A stretch of DNA of 64,000 nt, from assembly GCF_009707955.1 (NCBI RefSeq), contig NZ_WMDQ01000004.1, positions 434,001 to 498,000 of the forward strand, written 5' to 3'. The notes beneath the pieces were generated by a model. That model ran no database searches, was not told where the DNA came from, and saw only the letters and a list, made by a program, of their open reading frames with translations. Source of the DNA: Flavobacterium sp. LC2016-13. Lineage in GTDB: Bacteria > Bacteroidota > Bacteroidia > Flavobacteriales > Flavobacteriaceae. Positions 54,828 to 63,880 of this stretch are shown one piece after another. Position numbers and translations under genes: made by a program. Each line of letters starts with the position of its first letter. The stretch's first letter is position 1.

Positions 54828-56015
54828 ATGAAAAAAATTACTTTACTCTTTTCAATTTTATTTTTAGCAATTTCTTCGTGTGGTGTAAAAACTACGCAAT
54901 CACTTTTAAGCGATGGTAATTACGACGGCGCTATAAATCGTGCGGTTGAAGCATTGCGAACTAAAAAAGATTCGAAAGGAAAACAAGATTATGTGTATTT
55001 GCTTGAAGAAGCTTTTGCAAAAGCCAAAGACAGGGATTTACGCGATCTTGAAATGATGGCAAAAGAGGCAAATCCTGCGAATGCCGAGCGTATTTATAAT
55101 ACTTATTTGCAATTGAACAATCGCCAGGAAAAAATAAGACCGTTATTGCCTTTGCCATTATTAAAACTGGGAAAAAATGCAAATTTTCCGTTTGATAATT
55201 ATTCGGATCAGATTATTAGCAGTCGAAATGCATTGACAAAATATTTGTATGAAAAGGCTTCGATACTTTTAAAATCGAATAATAAACTGGATTTTAGACA
55301 GGCTTTTGATGATTTATCGTATCTGGAAAGTATAAATCCGGGTTATAAAAATGTCAAAAAACTGATGGATGATGCGCAGTTTAAAGGAACTGATTTTGTG
55401 GATGTTTATGCTACAAATGAAACGAACCTGGTTATTCCGAAACAACTTCAGGATGATTTATTAGATTTTAAAACCTACGGATTAAATGATAAATGGACGG
55501 TTTATCATAATTTGAGACAAAAAAATATTAAGTATGATTATAGTTTGATTATCAACTTTGTACAAATCAGTATTTCGCCGGAACAAATTAAAGAAAAGGA
55601 ATTTATAAAAGAAAGACAGGTTAAAGATGGTGTAAAAACACTCTTGGACAGCAGAGGAAGACCTGTAAGAGATAGTTTGGGCAAGGAAATAAAAGTAGAT
55701 AATTATAGAATGCTTCGTGCTAATGTATATGAGTTTAGACAATTTAAATCTTGTCTGGTAACGGCAAAAGTTGATTTTGTTGATTTAAAAACCAATCAGT
55801 TAATGCAAACGTTTCCCGTAAGCAGCGAATATATTTTCGAGAATGTTTACTCAACATACAAAGGCGATAGAGATGCTTGTGAGGAAAGTTATTTTAATTA
55901 TTTCAATAAACGTCCTGTTCCATTTCCGAATAATGAACAAATGGTTTTTGATACGGGAGAAGATTTGAAAGCAAGGCTTAAAGATATTATTGTTCGGAAT
56001 AAATTTAGGGGATAA
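54828..56015 (+). CDS. Hypothetical lipoprotein with helical repeats
   Basis: 395 residues, lipoprotein signal ending AISSC (about Cys 18). The N-terminal half (about 22-180) is helical with SLLSDGNYDGAINRAVEALR, TPR-like; the C-terminal half has strands with LLIINFVQISISPEQIKE. The family is common in flavobacteria with unknown function. No obvious operon; the next gene begins 24 bp on. Base use looks like its neighbours. Confidence 0.75.
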   Translation: MKKITLLFSILFLAISSCGVKTTQSLLSDGNYDGAINRAVEALRTKKDSKGKQDYVYLLEEAFAKAKDRDLRDLEMMAKEANPANAERIYNTYLQLNNRQEKIRPLLPLPLLKLGKNANFPFDNYSDQIISSRNALTKYLYEKASILLKSNNKLDFRQAFDDLSYLESINPGYKNVKKLMDDAQFKGTDFVDVYATNETNLVIPKQLQDDLLDFKTYGLNDKWTVYHNLRQKNIKYDYSLIINFVQISISPEQIKEKEFIKERQVKDGVKTLLDSRGRPVRDSLGKEIKVDNYRMLRANVYEFRQFKSCLVTAKVDFVDLKTNQLMQTFPVSSEYIFENVYSTYKGDRDACEESYFNYFNKRPVPFPNNEQMVFDTGEDLKARLKDIIVRNKFRG

Positions 56016-56039
56016 ACAGTAATCTTATAAAGACAAGAT

Positions 56040-56444
56040 ATGGAAAAGCAATCGGATACTGAATTGGTAACAGCACTTGTTGAAAAACTTGATGCTGAAA
56101 ATAAGTCGACTGTTGCATTTCTACGCCAATTGATTTTGGATACTGATAAAGAAATTGGTGAACAGGTAAAATGGAATTCGCCGAGTTTTTATTTTACCGG
56201 AGAAATGAAAGCATTTAACCCGAAAGAATATAAAAGGGATATTCTGGTCATTAATATTCATCGAGGTTCAATTTTATTAGTTTTTCCAACAGGTTCCACA
56301 ATTACTGATATTGATATTTTGAAAGCTGTTAATTATCCTGACGGAAGAAAAATTATAAAAATTGCCAATCTTGAAGAGGCTAAAATCAAACAAAAAGCTT
56401 TACAGGCGATTATTGTAGAATGGCTTGGAAAAGTTGAGAAGTAA
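56040..56444 (+). CDS. DUF1801 protein
   Basis: 134 residues. The region EIGEQVKWNSPSFYFTGEMKA matches the conserved part of DUF1801 (YdhG-type), with ILVINIHRGSILLVFPTG after it. DUF1801 proteins are small, of unknown function, perhaps iron-related (frataxin-like fold). Starts 24 bp after the lipoprotein gene and overlaps no other gene. Confidence 0.85.
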   Translation: MEKQSDTELVTALVEKLDAENKSTVAFLRQLILDTDKEIGEQVKWNSPSFYFTGEMKAFNPKEYKRDILVINIHRGSILLVFPTGSTITDIDILKAVNYPDGRKIIKIANLEEAKIKQKALQAIIVEWLGKVEK

Positions 56445-56457
56445 AAACATTTCATCA

Positions 56458-57138
56458 ATGAAAAATCCGGAAGAAAATAAACTCGATAATCCTGTTTGGA
56501 ATTCATTATCAGAATACCATAAAGAATATGCTATAGATTATGGCGATACGAAATTCTACAATCCGGATTATTGTCCGTTTGGAGGTTTTATTGAAGTTGA
56601 TAGTACTCAAAATGCCACAGAACAATATTCGTTATTAACAGAGAATTTCTTTGTTGTTGGAGAAAAACCTGAAATTCCAAATTCTTTGAAAATTGCAAAA
56701 GAGTTGGTTTGTCTTCAAATGATTATTGAGGAAAAAATTCAACTTCCGATTGATCTTGAAATCGTTAAACTAACCGAAAATCATAACGAAGCTTTATTAA
56801 ATTTGGTTAATTTAGTACAGCCCGGTTATTTCAAAAACAAAACTTCTTTACTTGGAGATTATTTTGGAATTTTCAAAGACAATCAATTAGTTGCCATTAC
56901 GGGAGAACGAATGCAAATGGATGCTTTTACAGAAGTTAGCGCCATTATTACACATCCTGATCATACCGGAAAAGGTTATGCAAAACAATTGATTACGCAT
57001 GTTGTAAATAAAATTTTTGATCAGAATAAAATTCCGTTTCTACATGTTGTTGAAACTAATATTGGCGCCATTAAACTTTACGAAAAACTAGGTTTTGTAA
57101 CAAGACGTAAAATAAGTTTTTGGAATATTACGAAGTAA
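56458..57138 (+). CDS. GNAT-family acetyltransferase
   Basis: 226 residues when started at 56458; an upstream ATG at 56425 would overlap the DUF1801 gene. The acetyl-CoA site is in EVSAIITHPDHTGKGYAKQL, with HPDHTGKGYA as the P-loop-like A motif, and the C-terminal HVVETNIGAIKLYEKLGF is typical of the FR47-like GNAT type. The first 90 residues, with PDYCPFGGFIEVD, form an extra N-terminal domain. Substrate unknown. Confidence 0.85.
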   Translation: MKNPEENKLDNPVWNSLSEYHKEYAIDYGDTKFYNPDYCPFGGFIEVDSTQNATEQYSLLTENFFVVGEKPEIPNSLKIAKELVCLQMIIEEKIQLPIDLEIVKLTENHNEALLNLVNLVQPGYFKNKTSLLGDYFGIFKDNQLVAITGERMQMDAFTEVSAIITHPDHTGKGYAKQLITHVVNKIFDQNKIPFLHVVETNIGAIKLYEKLGFVTRRKISFWNITK

Positions 57139-57171
57139 ATAAGAGGTAAAACATCAGAATAATATTTTTTA

Positions 57172-57179
57172 TATCTTTG
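57172..57179 (+). promoter_or_regulatory. -7 box TATCTTTG for the ABC-F gene
   Basis: Exact TAnnTTTG match. The transcript would start near 57184, giving a leader of about 105 nt. Confidence 0.6.
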
Positions 57180-57205
57180 CTTCAACAAAATAACTACACA
57201 ATTCT

Positions 57206-57290
57206 ATGTGAATAAAAATTTCTTTCAGACAATTATAGGTAAGCTGCAAAAGCAGTTTGCTGATTTGTTTATTCTTAAAAGAAAGAAATC
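57206..57290 (+). promoter_or_regulatory. Structured leader of ABC-F gene, possible attenuator
   Basis: ATTTCTTTC (57218-57226) pairs with GAAAGAAAT (57281-57289), the nine bases directly before the ATG's neighbouring C. Inside is CTGC-AAAA-GCAG (57244-57255), which competes with GCAAA (57246-57250) / TTTGC (57256-57260). A start-stop ATGTGA lies at 57206-57211 and an out-of-frame GTG ORF (57208-57327, 39 codons) overlaps the ABC-F start. These are features expected of a regulated leader; the effect is inferred. Confidence 0.45.
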
Positions 57291-58883
57291 ATGCTTATTT
57301 TACAAAACATTTCATATCTACATGTGAACAGGAATTTGCTGTTCGACAAAATTACTTTTACTGCTAACAATCAGGAAAAAATAGCCTTAATTGGCAACAA
57401 TGGTGTTGGAAAATCTACACTTTTAAAAATTATTGCGGGCGAATTACAAGCATCAGGAGGTTTGCTTAAAGCTGATGAAAAACCTTATTATGTTCCTCAG
57501 ATTTTTGGGCAATTTAATCATCTTACAATTGCAGAAGCTTTGCAAATTGATAAGAAACTCAATGCGCTTAAAGAAATACTTGACGGAAATGTAACAGAAG
57601 AAAACCTAAATACATTAAACGATGACTGGACTATTGAAGATCGTTGCAATGAAGCGTTAGAATATTGGCAATTAGACAATTTAGATCTGAGTCAAAAATT
57701 AGAAACTTTAAGCGGCGGGCAGAAAACTAAAATTTTTCTTGCCGGAATTTCTATTCATCAACCGCAACTTATTTTACTTGATGAACCGAGTAATCATCTC
57801 GATTTGACCGCAAGAACATTATTGTATGAATTTATACAAAATACTTCCAGCACTTTACTTATTGTAAGTCATGATAGAAAATTACTGAATCTTTTAACTA
57901 CAGTTTATGAGCTAAGTAAACACGGAATTACTGTTTATGGTGGAAATTATGATTTTTATGCAGCCCAAAAACAAATAGAAAATAATGCTTTGCACCATGA
58001 TATTCAGAGTAAAGAAAAAGCTTTGCGAAAGGCTAAAGAAAAAGAACGCGAAACATTAGAGCGACAAAACAAATTAGATTCTCGCGGAGAGAAAAAGCAA
58101 AAGAAAGCCGGCGTTTCCAGAATCATGATGAATACGTTGCGCAACAATGCCGAAAATAGTACATCTAAAGCAAAAAATGTTCACGCTGAAAAAATTGGCA
58201 GAATTTCGCAAGAACTTCAAAGTTTGCGTTCGGGTTTGCCTGAGATTGATAAAATGAAATTTGGTTTTGATAATGCTGCATTACACAAAGGCAAAATATT
58301 ATTTACTGCAAAAGATCTTAACTTTGGTTATAACGATCAATTGCTTTGGAAAGAGAATCTGGATTTTCAAATTTTAAGTGGCGAACGTATTACTTTAAAA
58401 GGATCAAACGGTTCAGGTAAAACTACTTTAATCAAAATAATTACAGGAAAGTTAATTCCTGAACAAGGAACAATTTACAAAGCCGAATCGAAAACCGTTT
58501 ATATTGATCAGGATTATTCTTTAATCAACAATCAACTTACGGTTTATGAACAAGCTCAAACATTTAATGTTTCAGCTTTGCAGGAACATGATATAAGAAT
58601 GAGACTTAACAGGTTTTTATTTTCGCAACACGATCTTGATAAGCTTTGCAGTACTATGAGCGGTGGAGAAAAAATGAGACTAATGCTTTGCTGTTTAACA
58701 ATAAACAATCAGGCTCCGGATATCATTATTTTAGATGAACCAACCAATAATTTAGACATTCAAAATATTGAAATTTTAACCGCAGCCATTAATGAATATG
58801 AAGGTACTTTGATTGTGGTTTCGCACGACGAATCTTTTCTGGAACAAATTGATATTCAAAACACAATCCAATTAAGTAATTAA
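57291..58883 (+). CDS. ABC-F family ATP-binding protein
   Basis: 530-residue protein with two ABC ATPase domains and no membrane part. Domain 1: Walker A GNNGVGKST (35-43), signature LSGGQKTK, Walker B LILLDEPSNHLD. A charged linker (about 235-315) contains KKQKKAGVSRIMM. Domain 2: GSNGSGKTT, MSGGEKMRL, IIILDEPTNNLD. Both catalytic Glu are present. ABC-F proteins act on ribosomes, either as translation factors (EttA, Uup) or antibiotic-protection proteins (Vga, Lsa, OptrA). The regulated-looking leader favours the second possibility, which is an inference. Confidence 0.9.
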   Translation: MLILQNISYLHVNRNLLFDKITFTANNQEKIALIGNNGVGKSTLLKIIAGELQASGGLLKADEKPYYVPQIFGQFNHLTIAEALQIDKKLNALKEILDGNVTEENLNTLNDDWTIEDRCNEALEYWQLDNLDLSQKLETLSGGQKTKIFLAGISIHQPQLILLDEPSNHLDLTARTLLYEFIQNTSSTLLIVSHDRKLLNLLTTVYELSKHGITVYGGNYDFYAAQKQIENNALHHDIQSKEKALRKAKEKERETLERQNKLDSRGEKKQKKAGVSRIMMNTLRNNAENSTSKAKNVHAEKIGRISQELQSLRSGLPEIDKMKFGFDNAALHKGKILFTAKDLNFGYNDQLLWKENLDFQILSGERITLKGSNGSGKTTLIKIITGKLIPEQGTIYKAESKTVYIDQDYSLINNQLTVYEQAQTFNVSALQEHDIRMRLNRFLFSQHDLDKLCSTMSGGEKMRLMLCCLTINNQAPDIIILDEPTNNLDIQNIEILTAAINEYEGTLIVVSHDESFLEQIDIQNTIQLSN

Positions 58884-58938
58884 AAAACAGTATTAATTTT
58901 TTAAATTTGTGTAACTCATAAACTTTAAATTTTTTATT

Positions 58939-59307
58939 ATGACCGTTAATAAACAAACTGTTAGAGAATATATGGATGCTTTTAGAGTAACTGATCATCA
59001 AAGAATTCTTAATTGTCTTACCGATGATATTGTTTGGGAAATGCCCGGGATTTATCAGCATGTAGGCAAAGAAGCGTTTGATAAGGAAATTGAAAATGAG
59101 AATTTTGTTGGAAGTCCGACAATTCAAATTATAAAATTGATTGAAGAAAATAATATTGTAATTGCCGAAGGTGCCGTTCAAGGCGTAATGAAAAATGGTA
59201 ATATTCTTGACGCCGTTTTTTGCGATGTTTTTGAAATGGAATCTGGCAAAATCAAAAAACTGACTTCATATTTAATGTCAAAAAATGCTCATTTAAAATT
59301 TGAATGA
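58939..59307 (+). CDS. NTF2-like (SnoaL-type) protein
   Basis: 122 residues of the NTF2/SnoaL cone-shaped fold: VREYMDAFRVTDHQRILNCL, DDIVWEMPGIYQHVGKEAF and ENNIVIAEGAVQGVMKNG, ending in DVFEMESGKIKKLTSYLM. These proteins are small isomerases or ligand binders. Convergent with comM; the gap between has a 23-bp inverted repeat. Confidence 0.88.
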   Translation: MTVNKQTVREYMDAFRVTDHQRILNCLTDDIVWEMPGIYQHVGKEAFDKEIENENFVGSPTIQIIKLIEENNIVIAEGAVQGVMKNGNILDAVFCDVFEMESGKIKKLTSYLMSKNAHLKFE

Positions 59308-59352
59308 TATTTAACCGCAAGATTTTATCATCCGATAAAAAGTGATCTCTGC

Positions 59353-59426
59353 TGTCAGGCTGAGCGAAGTCGAAGCCCCCGCAAAGTGATTTAGTCTACA
59401 GGACTTCGACTTCGCTCAGCCTGACA
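59353..59426. repeat. 23-bp perfect inverted repeat between convergent genes
   Basis: TGTCAGGCTGAGCGAAGTCG-AAG arms at 59353-59375 and 59404-59426 are perfect inverted copies; spacer 28 bp. The same string occurs once more at 41458-41477. It may stop transcription from both sides. Confidence 0.85.
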
Positions 59427-59458
59427 AACTGCAGAAAAAATCTAAAATATAAAATTAA

Positions 59459-60994
59459 CTACCCCAACCAACCATCACGATCTAAACTTCGATACTGAAT
59501 TGCCTCTGCAATATGCGATGGAATAATTTGTGGCGCAGCATCAAGATCGGCGATTGTTCTGGCAACTTTTAAAATCCTGTCATACGCTCTTGCAGAAAGA
59601 TTTAAGCGTTCCATAGCTGTTTTTAATAATTGTTTGGATTGTTCGTCGAGTGCGCAAAATTCTCTTATTTGTTTGGTATTCATTTGGGCATTGTAATGAA
59701 TATTAGGCAATTCTTCAAAACGTATTGACTGAAGTTCACGGGCGGCCGTGACGCGTTTTCGGATTTCTACACTGCTTTCGGCTTTTCTGTCGTCTGATAA
59801 TTTCTCGAAAGGAACCGGTGTAACTTCAATATGAATATCAATTCGGTCTAATAATGGTCCTGAAATTTTACTCATATAACGTTGCATTTCATGTGGCGAA
59901 GAAGTATTTGGCATACTCGGATCGTTAAAAAATCCACTTGGACTTGGGTTCATACTTGCCACCAACATAAACGAAGACGGATAAGTCACCGTAAATTTAG
60001 CTCTCGAAATCGTTACTTCACGATCTTCGAGCGGTTGTCTCATAACTTCTAAAACATCGCGTTTAAATTCGGGTAATTCGTCTAAAAATAAAACACCATT
60101 ATGTGCCATTGATATTTCGCCCGGCTGTGGATAACTTCCTCCTCCTACCAAAGCTACATTCGAAATAGTGTGATGCGGACTTCGAAATGGTCGCTGGTTC
60201 ATCAAACCTACTTCTTTTAATTTTCCGGCAACACTATGAATTTTAGTGGTTTCTAATGCTTCACGCAATGTCATTGGCGGTAAAATACTTGGTAATCTTT
60301 TGGCTAACATTGTTTTTCCTGCTCCGGGCGGACCAATCAAAATAATATTATGTCCGCCTGAAGCTGCAATTTCCATGCAACGCTTAATACTTTCCTGTCC
60401 GCGAACATCAGAAAAATCAAATTCAGGAAAATCGAGTGTTTTATAAAATTCGGTTCGAGTATCAATAACCGTAGGTTGTAGTGTTCCTCTTCCGGCAAAA
60501 AAATCAATTACTTCTTGAAGATTTTCAACTCCGTAGACATCTAAACCTGCAACAATTGCCGCTTCTTTTACATTTTGCTTTGGAAGAAAAAAGCCTTTAA
60601 AACCTTCTTCTTTCGCTTTTATCGCAATTGGCAAAGCTCCGTTTATAGATTGTAAACTTCCGTCTAGTGAAAGCTCTCCCATAATAACAAACTGTTCAAC
60701 TTCTGGTGCTTTTATCTGATCTGACCCAACCAAAATACCAATTGCTAAAGGTAAATCGTAGGCAGAACCTTCTTTTCGTAAGTCGGCGGGCGCCATATTT
60801 ATGGTTATTTTTTTACCGGGAAGGCTTAATCCATTATTTTTAAGTGCAGCTGCAATACGAAAACTACTTTCCTTTATGGCATTGTCCGGCAATCCAACTA
60901 AATGATAACCAATACCTTTATCCATGTGAACTTCTACAGTAATTGTAGTAGCCTCAACTCCAAAAACTGCGCTTCCGTAAACTTTTACTAACAT
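59459..60994 (-). CDS. comM: YifB/ComM-type Mg-chelatase-like AAA+ ATPase
   Basis: 511-residue helicase-like protein. N-terminal domain (1-180) begins MLVKVYGSAVFGVEA, the family's signature, and contains an Lon-like fold; the AAA+ core has Walker A GPPGAGKTML (about 222), Walker B LFLDELPEF, sensor MNPSPSGF and LLDRIDIHIEV; a C-terminal domain with LSARAYDRILKVARTIADL. ComM drives branch migration in natural transformation. Single-gene unit on the minus strand. About 75 bp from the oxidoreductase gene. Confidence 0.95.
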   Translation of the reverse strand: MLVKVYGSAVFGVEATTITVEVHMDKGIGYHLVGLPDNAIKESSFRIAAALKNNGLSLPGKKITINMAPADLRKEGSAYDLPLAIGILVGSDQIKAPEVEQFVIMGELSLDGSLQSINGALPIAIKAKEEGFKGFFLPKQNVKEAAIVAGLDVYGVENLQEVIDFFAGRGTLQPTVIDTRTEFYKTLDFPEFDFSDVRGQESIKRCMEIAASGGHNIILIGPPGAGKTMLAKRLPSILPPMTLREALETTKIHSVAGKLKEVGLMNQRPFRSPHHTISNVALVGGGSYPQPGEISMAHNGVLFLDELPEFKRDVLEVMRQPLEDREVTISRAKFTVTYPSSFMLVASMNPSPSGFFNDPSMPNTSSPHEMQRYMSKISGPLLDRIDIHIEVTPVPFEKLSDDRKAESSVEIRKRVTAARELQSIRFEELPNIHYNAQMNTKQIREFCALDEQSKQLLKTAMERLNLSARAYDRILKVARTIADLDAAPQIIPSHIAEAIQYRSLDRDGWLG

Positions 60995-61069
60995 AAATAT
61001 TCTTTCATTAAATGTTTTTAAATCTAATGAAAAAATAATTATTTGTAGCTTTTTTAATACAAAATATAT

Positions 61070-62044
61070 TTACTTAAAATCTAAGCCAATTTGATTTCTA
61101 ATTTCCTCTACAATTTTACTCAAATCCAAACTATTCTGATGCGACCAAAGTTCACTTTCAATTTGGTTATTTCTGATGCATTTATGACATTCTATTGCTT
61201 CATGTGCATAACCTTTTCCGAGATTTGGTAAACTAAAAGTGTTTTCTTTTTCATCTTTAATAATAGAATATCCGTCCGCCATAAACCACGGAGAATTAAG
61301 TTCAATTCTTCCTTTTGTTCCGCCAATAACAGCTTTCATATCAGATTCTGAAACTATTGAGGCATGCAAAACTGCCTGTGCATCATCATATTGTAAAAGC
61401 ATTGAAGTTTGTAAATCAATATCGTTTTTATGAAAAATAGATTTTGCTATAATTTCTTTTGGAATTCCGAGCATTATATAAGAGAGAAATAATGGATATA
61501 CGCCAATATCAAACAAAGCTCCGCCTCCACTCTTTTTATCAAATAATCTGCTTCCTTCCGTTTCATTTCCAATAAAAGCAAAATCTGCTTTTATGTAATT
61601 TACTTTGCCGATTTCTCCATTTTCAACTTTAGACAAAACATCCTGAACTGACGGAATAAAACGTGTCCAAAAAGCTTCCATAAAAAACTTATTATGTTTT
61701 CCTGAAGCTTCAATCATACGAATGGCATCGTCATAAGAAAGTGCAATTGGTTTTTCGCATAAAACATGTTTCCCGTTTTGCAATGTTTTTATAGATAATT
61801 CGGCGTGAGAATTATGTGGAGTTGCAATGTATACAATATCAACTTCGGCATCAGCAAAAAGAGCTTCGTAAGAATCATACGCTTTCGGGCAATTATGCCT
61901 TGAAGCAAAGTCGTTTGCATTATCATAATTTCGAGATGCTACGGCAACTAATTCAGCATCTTCGACCAATAATAAATCGGTAGCAAATTGATTAGCAATG
62001 TTTCCTAAACCAATAATTCCCCATTTTATTTTTCTCAATTCCAT
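61070..62044 (-). CDS. Gfo/Idh/MocA-family oxidoreductase
   Basis: 324-residue NAD(P)-dependent sugar or diol dehydrogenase. GLGNIANQF (GxGxxA) near residue 12 binds the dinucleotide, and CEKPIAL (about 96-102) is the signature EKP with the active-site Lys. C-terminal part has GGGALFDIGVYPL typical for this family. No signal peptide. It may be the trans-1,2-dihydrobenzene-1,2-diol dehydrogenase-like group; substrate unknown. Long upstream region towards amtB. Confidence 0.9.
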   Translation of the reverse strand: MELRKIKWGIIGLGNIANQFATDLLLVEDAELVAVASRNYDNANDFASRHNCPKAYDSYEALFADAEVDIVYIATPHNSHAELSIKTLQNGKHVLCEKPIALSYDDAIRMIEASGKHNKFFMEAFWTRFIPSVQDVLSKVENGEIGKVNYIKADFAFIGNETEGSRLFDKKSGGGALFDIGVYPLFLSYIMLGIPKEIIAKSIFHKNDIDLQTSMLLQYDDAQAVLHASIVSESDMKAVIGGTKGRIELNSPWFMADGYSIIKDEKENTFSLPNLGKGYAHEAIECHKCIRNNQIESELWSHQNSLDLSKIVEEIRNQIGLDFK

Positions 62045-62359
62045 TCTTAAATATTAAATACAAAAAGTGTTAAAACATCAAATATACATCATCATTTAGA
62101 AAAGATTAAACAATTTTAGATATTAAATATTCATTTTAAACAGAAAAATATCAATAAAAAAATGTACAGAATGCCTAAAATTCATAATAGTGACAAAAAA
62201 ATGTTGCCAAATTGTAAATTTTAAGTTCATTTTAACAAATACACGCAAAACATAGGGGGTTAAAATGAAATATTAACAAAAATTAAACATTAGACTCTAT
62301 TTTTTTTAGGGGTGTTGAATGATTTTATATTTTTATCAAAAATTTAAAACTAAATAACT
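62045..62359. other. 315-bp divergent region, oxidoreductase / amtB
   Basis: AT-rich, no gene. A GTTAA-N9-TTAAC dyad lies at 62269-62287, about 75 bp before the amtB start; a GGGGG run sits just upstream of it. No perfect TAnnTTTG is visible for amtB. No TGTA-N8-TACA as before gltB. Confidence 0.45.
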
Positions 62360-63685
62360 ATGCGAAAAATTATTTTAAGCGTGATACTCATCACGATTTT
62401 ATTACTATCAATTTTTTCTATCTCATTTATTACTGAATCAAAAACATTAGGTGCTCACGTAGTCGAATTAAAACTTGATACGGGTGACACTGCCTGGATG
62501 GTTGTTGCAACCGCTCTTGTATTATTGATGACTCCAGGATTAGGATTTTTCTATGGTGGTATGGTAGGTAAAAAGAATGTAATTAGTACAATGCTTCAAA
62601 GTTTTATGGCAATGGTAATTGTTACAGTTCTATGGGTAGTAATTGGATTTGGATTATGTTTTGGACCATCAATTCATGGTTTCATCGGAGATCCTACGTC
62701 AAATATATTTTTTCAAGGAGTAAGTGCAAACACTGCTTGGGAATTAGCACCAACAATCCCGATGATACTTTTTGCTTTATTTCAGGCGAAATTTGCAATT
62801 ATCACTCCGGCATTAATTACGGGAGCTTTTGCTGAACGCGTACGCTTCTGGGCTTACTTATTATTCATGGTTTTATTTATCATATTCATCTATGCACCAT
62901 TATGTCACATGACTTGGCATCCTGACGGATTGTTCTTCGGATGGGGAGTTCTTGACTTTGCCGGTGGTACTGTTGTACACATGAGTGCTGGTTGGGCTGC
63001 ATTGGCCGGAGCAATTTTCTTAGGAAAACGTAAAGTACAAAAAGTAAACCCTGCAAGAATTACTTATGTATTATTAGGTACAGGTTTATTATGGTTTGGA
63101 TGGTTTGGGTTTAATGCAGGTTCTGCTGCCGGAGCCGGAAGTCTTGCTGCTCAGGCTTTAGGAACTACTACAATCGCTGCTGCTTCTGCTGCAATGGCTT
63201 GGGTTTTCCTTGACAAAATATTAGGTCACAAATTATCTGCTATGGGTGCTTGTATTGGAGCTGTTGTAGGTTTGGTTGCAATTACACCTGCTGCAGGTTT
63301 CGTAAGCATTCCTCACGCTTTAGCAATTGGTATTATAGCTGCTGTAATTAGTAACCTTGTAGTAAGCAAATTCCCTAAAGGGAAAATCGACGATGCTCTT
63401 GACGTTTTTGCTTGTCACGGTGTTGGTGGAATGGTAGGAATGTTATTAACTGGAGTTTTTGCTTCTAATACTGTAAATTCAGTTGTTGGTGAACACCAAG
63501 GATTAATTTTTGGTGATGCAACTTTATTCTTAACACAATTAAAAGCATTAGTAATTGTTTCAATCTTTGCTTTTGTTGCTTCTTACGCTTTATTCTTTAT
63601 TGTAAATAAAATTACTCCTCTAAGAGTTACTGAAGAAAAAGAAGAATTAGGATTAGACATCTCTCAACACGGAGAATACCTATAA
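62360..63685 (+). CDS. amtB: Ammonium transporter
   Basis: 441-residue Amt/Mep/Rh channel with about 11 membrane helices. Predicted N-terminal signal segment (1-25), then DTAWMVVATALVLLMTPGLGFFYGGMVG (helix 1-2, pore Phe), CHMTWHPDG (pore entry), DFAGGTVVHMSAGWAALAGA with the first pore His, and DVFACHGVGGMVGMLLTGVF with the second pore His. No glnK/PII gene follows, unlike most bacteria; PII proteins must be elsewhere or absent. Terminator at 63719-63755. Confidence 0.96.
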   Translation: MRKIILSVILITILLLSIFSISFITESKTLGAHVVELKLDTGDTAWMVVATALVLLMTPGLGFFYGGMVGKKNVISTMLQSFMAMVIVTVLWVVIGFGLCFGPSIHGFIGDPTSNIFFQGVSANTAWELAPTIPMILFALFQAKFAIITPALITGAFAERVRFWAYLLFMVLFIIFIYAPLCHMTWHPDGLFFGWGVLDFAGGTVVHMSAGWAALAGAIFLGKRKVQKVNPARITYVLLGTGLLWFGWFGFNAGSAAGAGSLAAQALGTTTIAAASAAMAWVFLDKILGHKLSAMGACIGAVVGLVAITPAAGFVSIPHALAIGIIAAVISNLVVSKFPKGKIDDALDVFACHGVGGMVGMLLTGVFASNTVNSVVGEHQGLIFGDATLFLTQLKALVIVSIFAFVASYALFFIVNKITPLRVTEEKEELGLDISQHGEYL

Positions 63686-63718
63686 AAATTAAAATACATA
63701 CAGATAACTAACACAAAC

Positions 63719-63755
63719 AAAAAAAGCACTCTAGTTTAACTTAGAGTGCTTTTTA
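63719..63755 (+). terminator. Terminator after amtB
   Basis: AAAAAGCACTCTA (63721-63733) pairs with TAGAGTGCTTTTT (63742-63754), 13 bp. Confidence 0.93.
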
Positions 63756-63757
63756 TT

Positions 63758-63860
63758 TATTTTAGATTGAAAATTTTAGATTTTAGATTACGCCAATCTC
63801 TATATTCTATTCTCTATATTCTATATTCTATAATCTATATTCTATAATCTTGCTTCTATA
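63758..63860. repeat. Reiterated TTTAGATT / TCTATATTCTA units
   Basis: Two kinds of AT-rich short reiterations follow amtB: TTTTAGATT (63765-63790) and TCTATATTCTATAATC (63800-63860). Confidence 0.6.
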
Positions 63861-63880
63861 ATCTTTCCTCTTTAAAAAAA

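Noticed and set aside
59353..59426. CRISPR-like or tRNA-like element
   Set aside because: It is a simple inverted repeat; there are no regularly spaced repeats, and no tRNA cloverleaf or T-loop was seen anywhere in the window.
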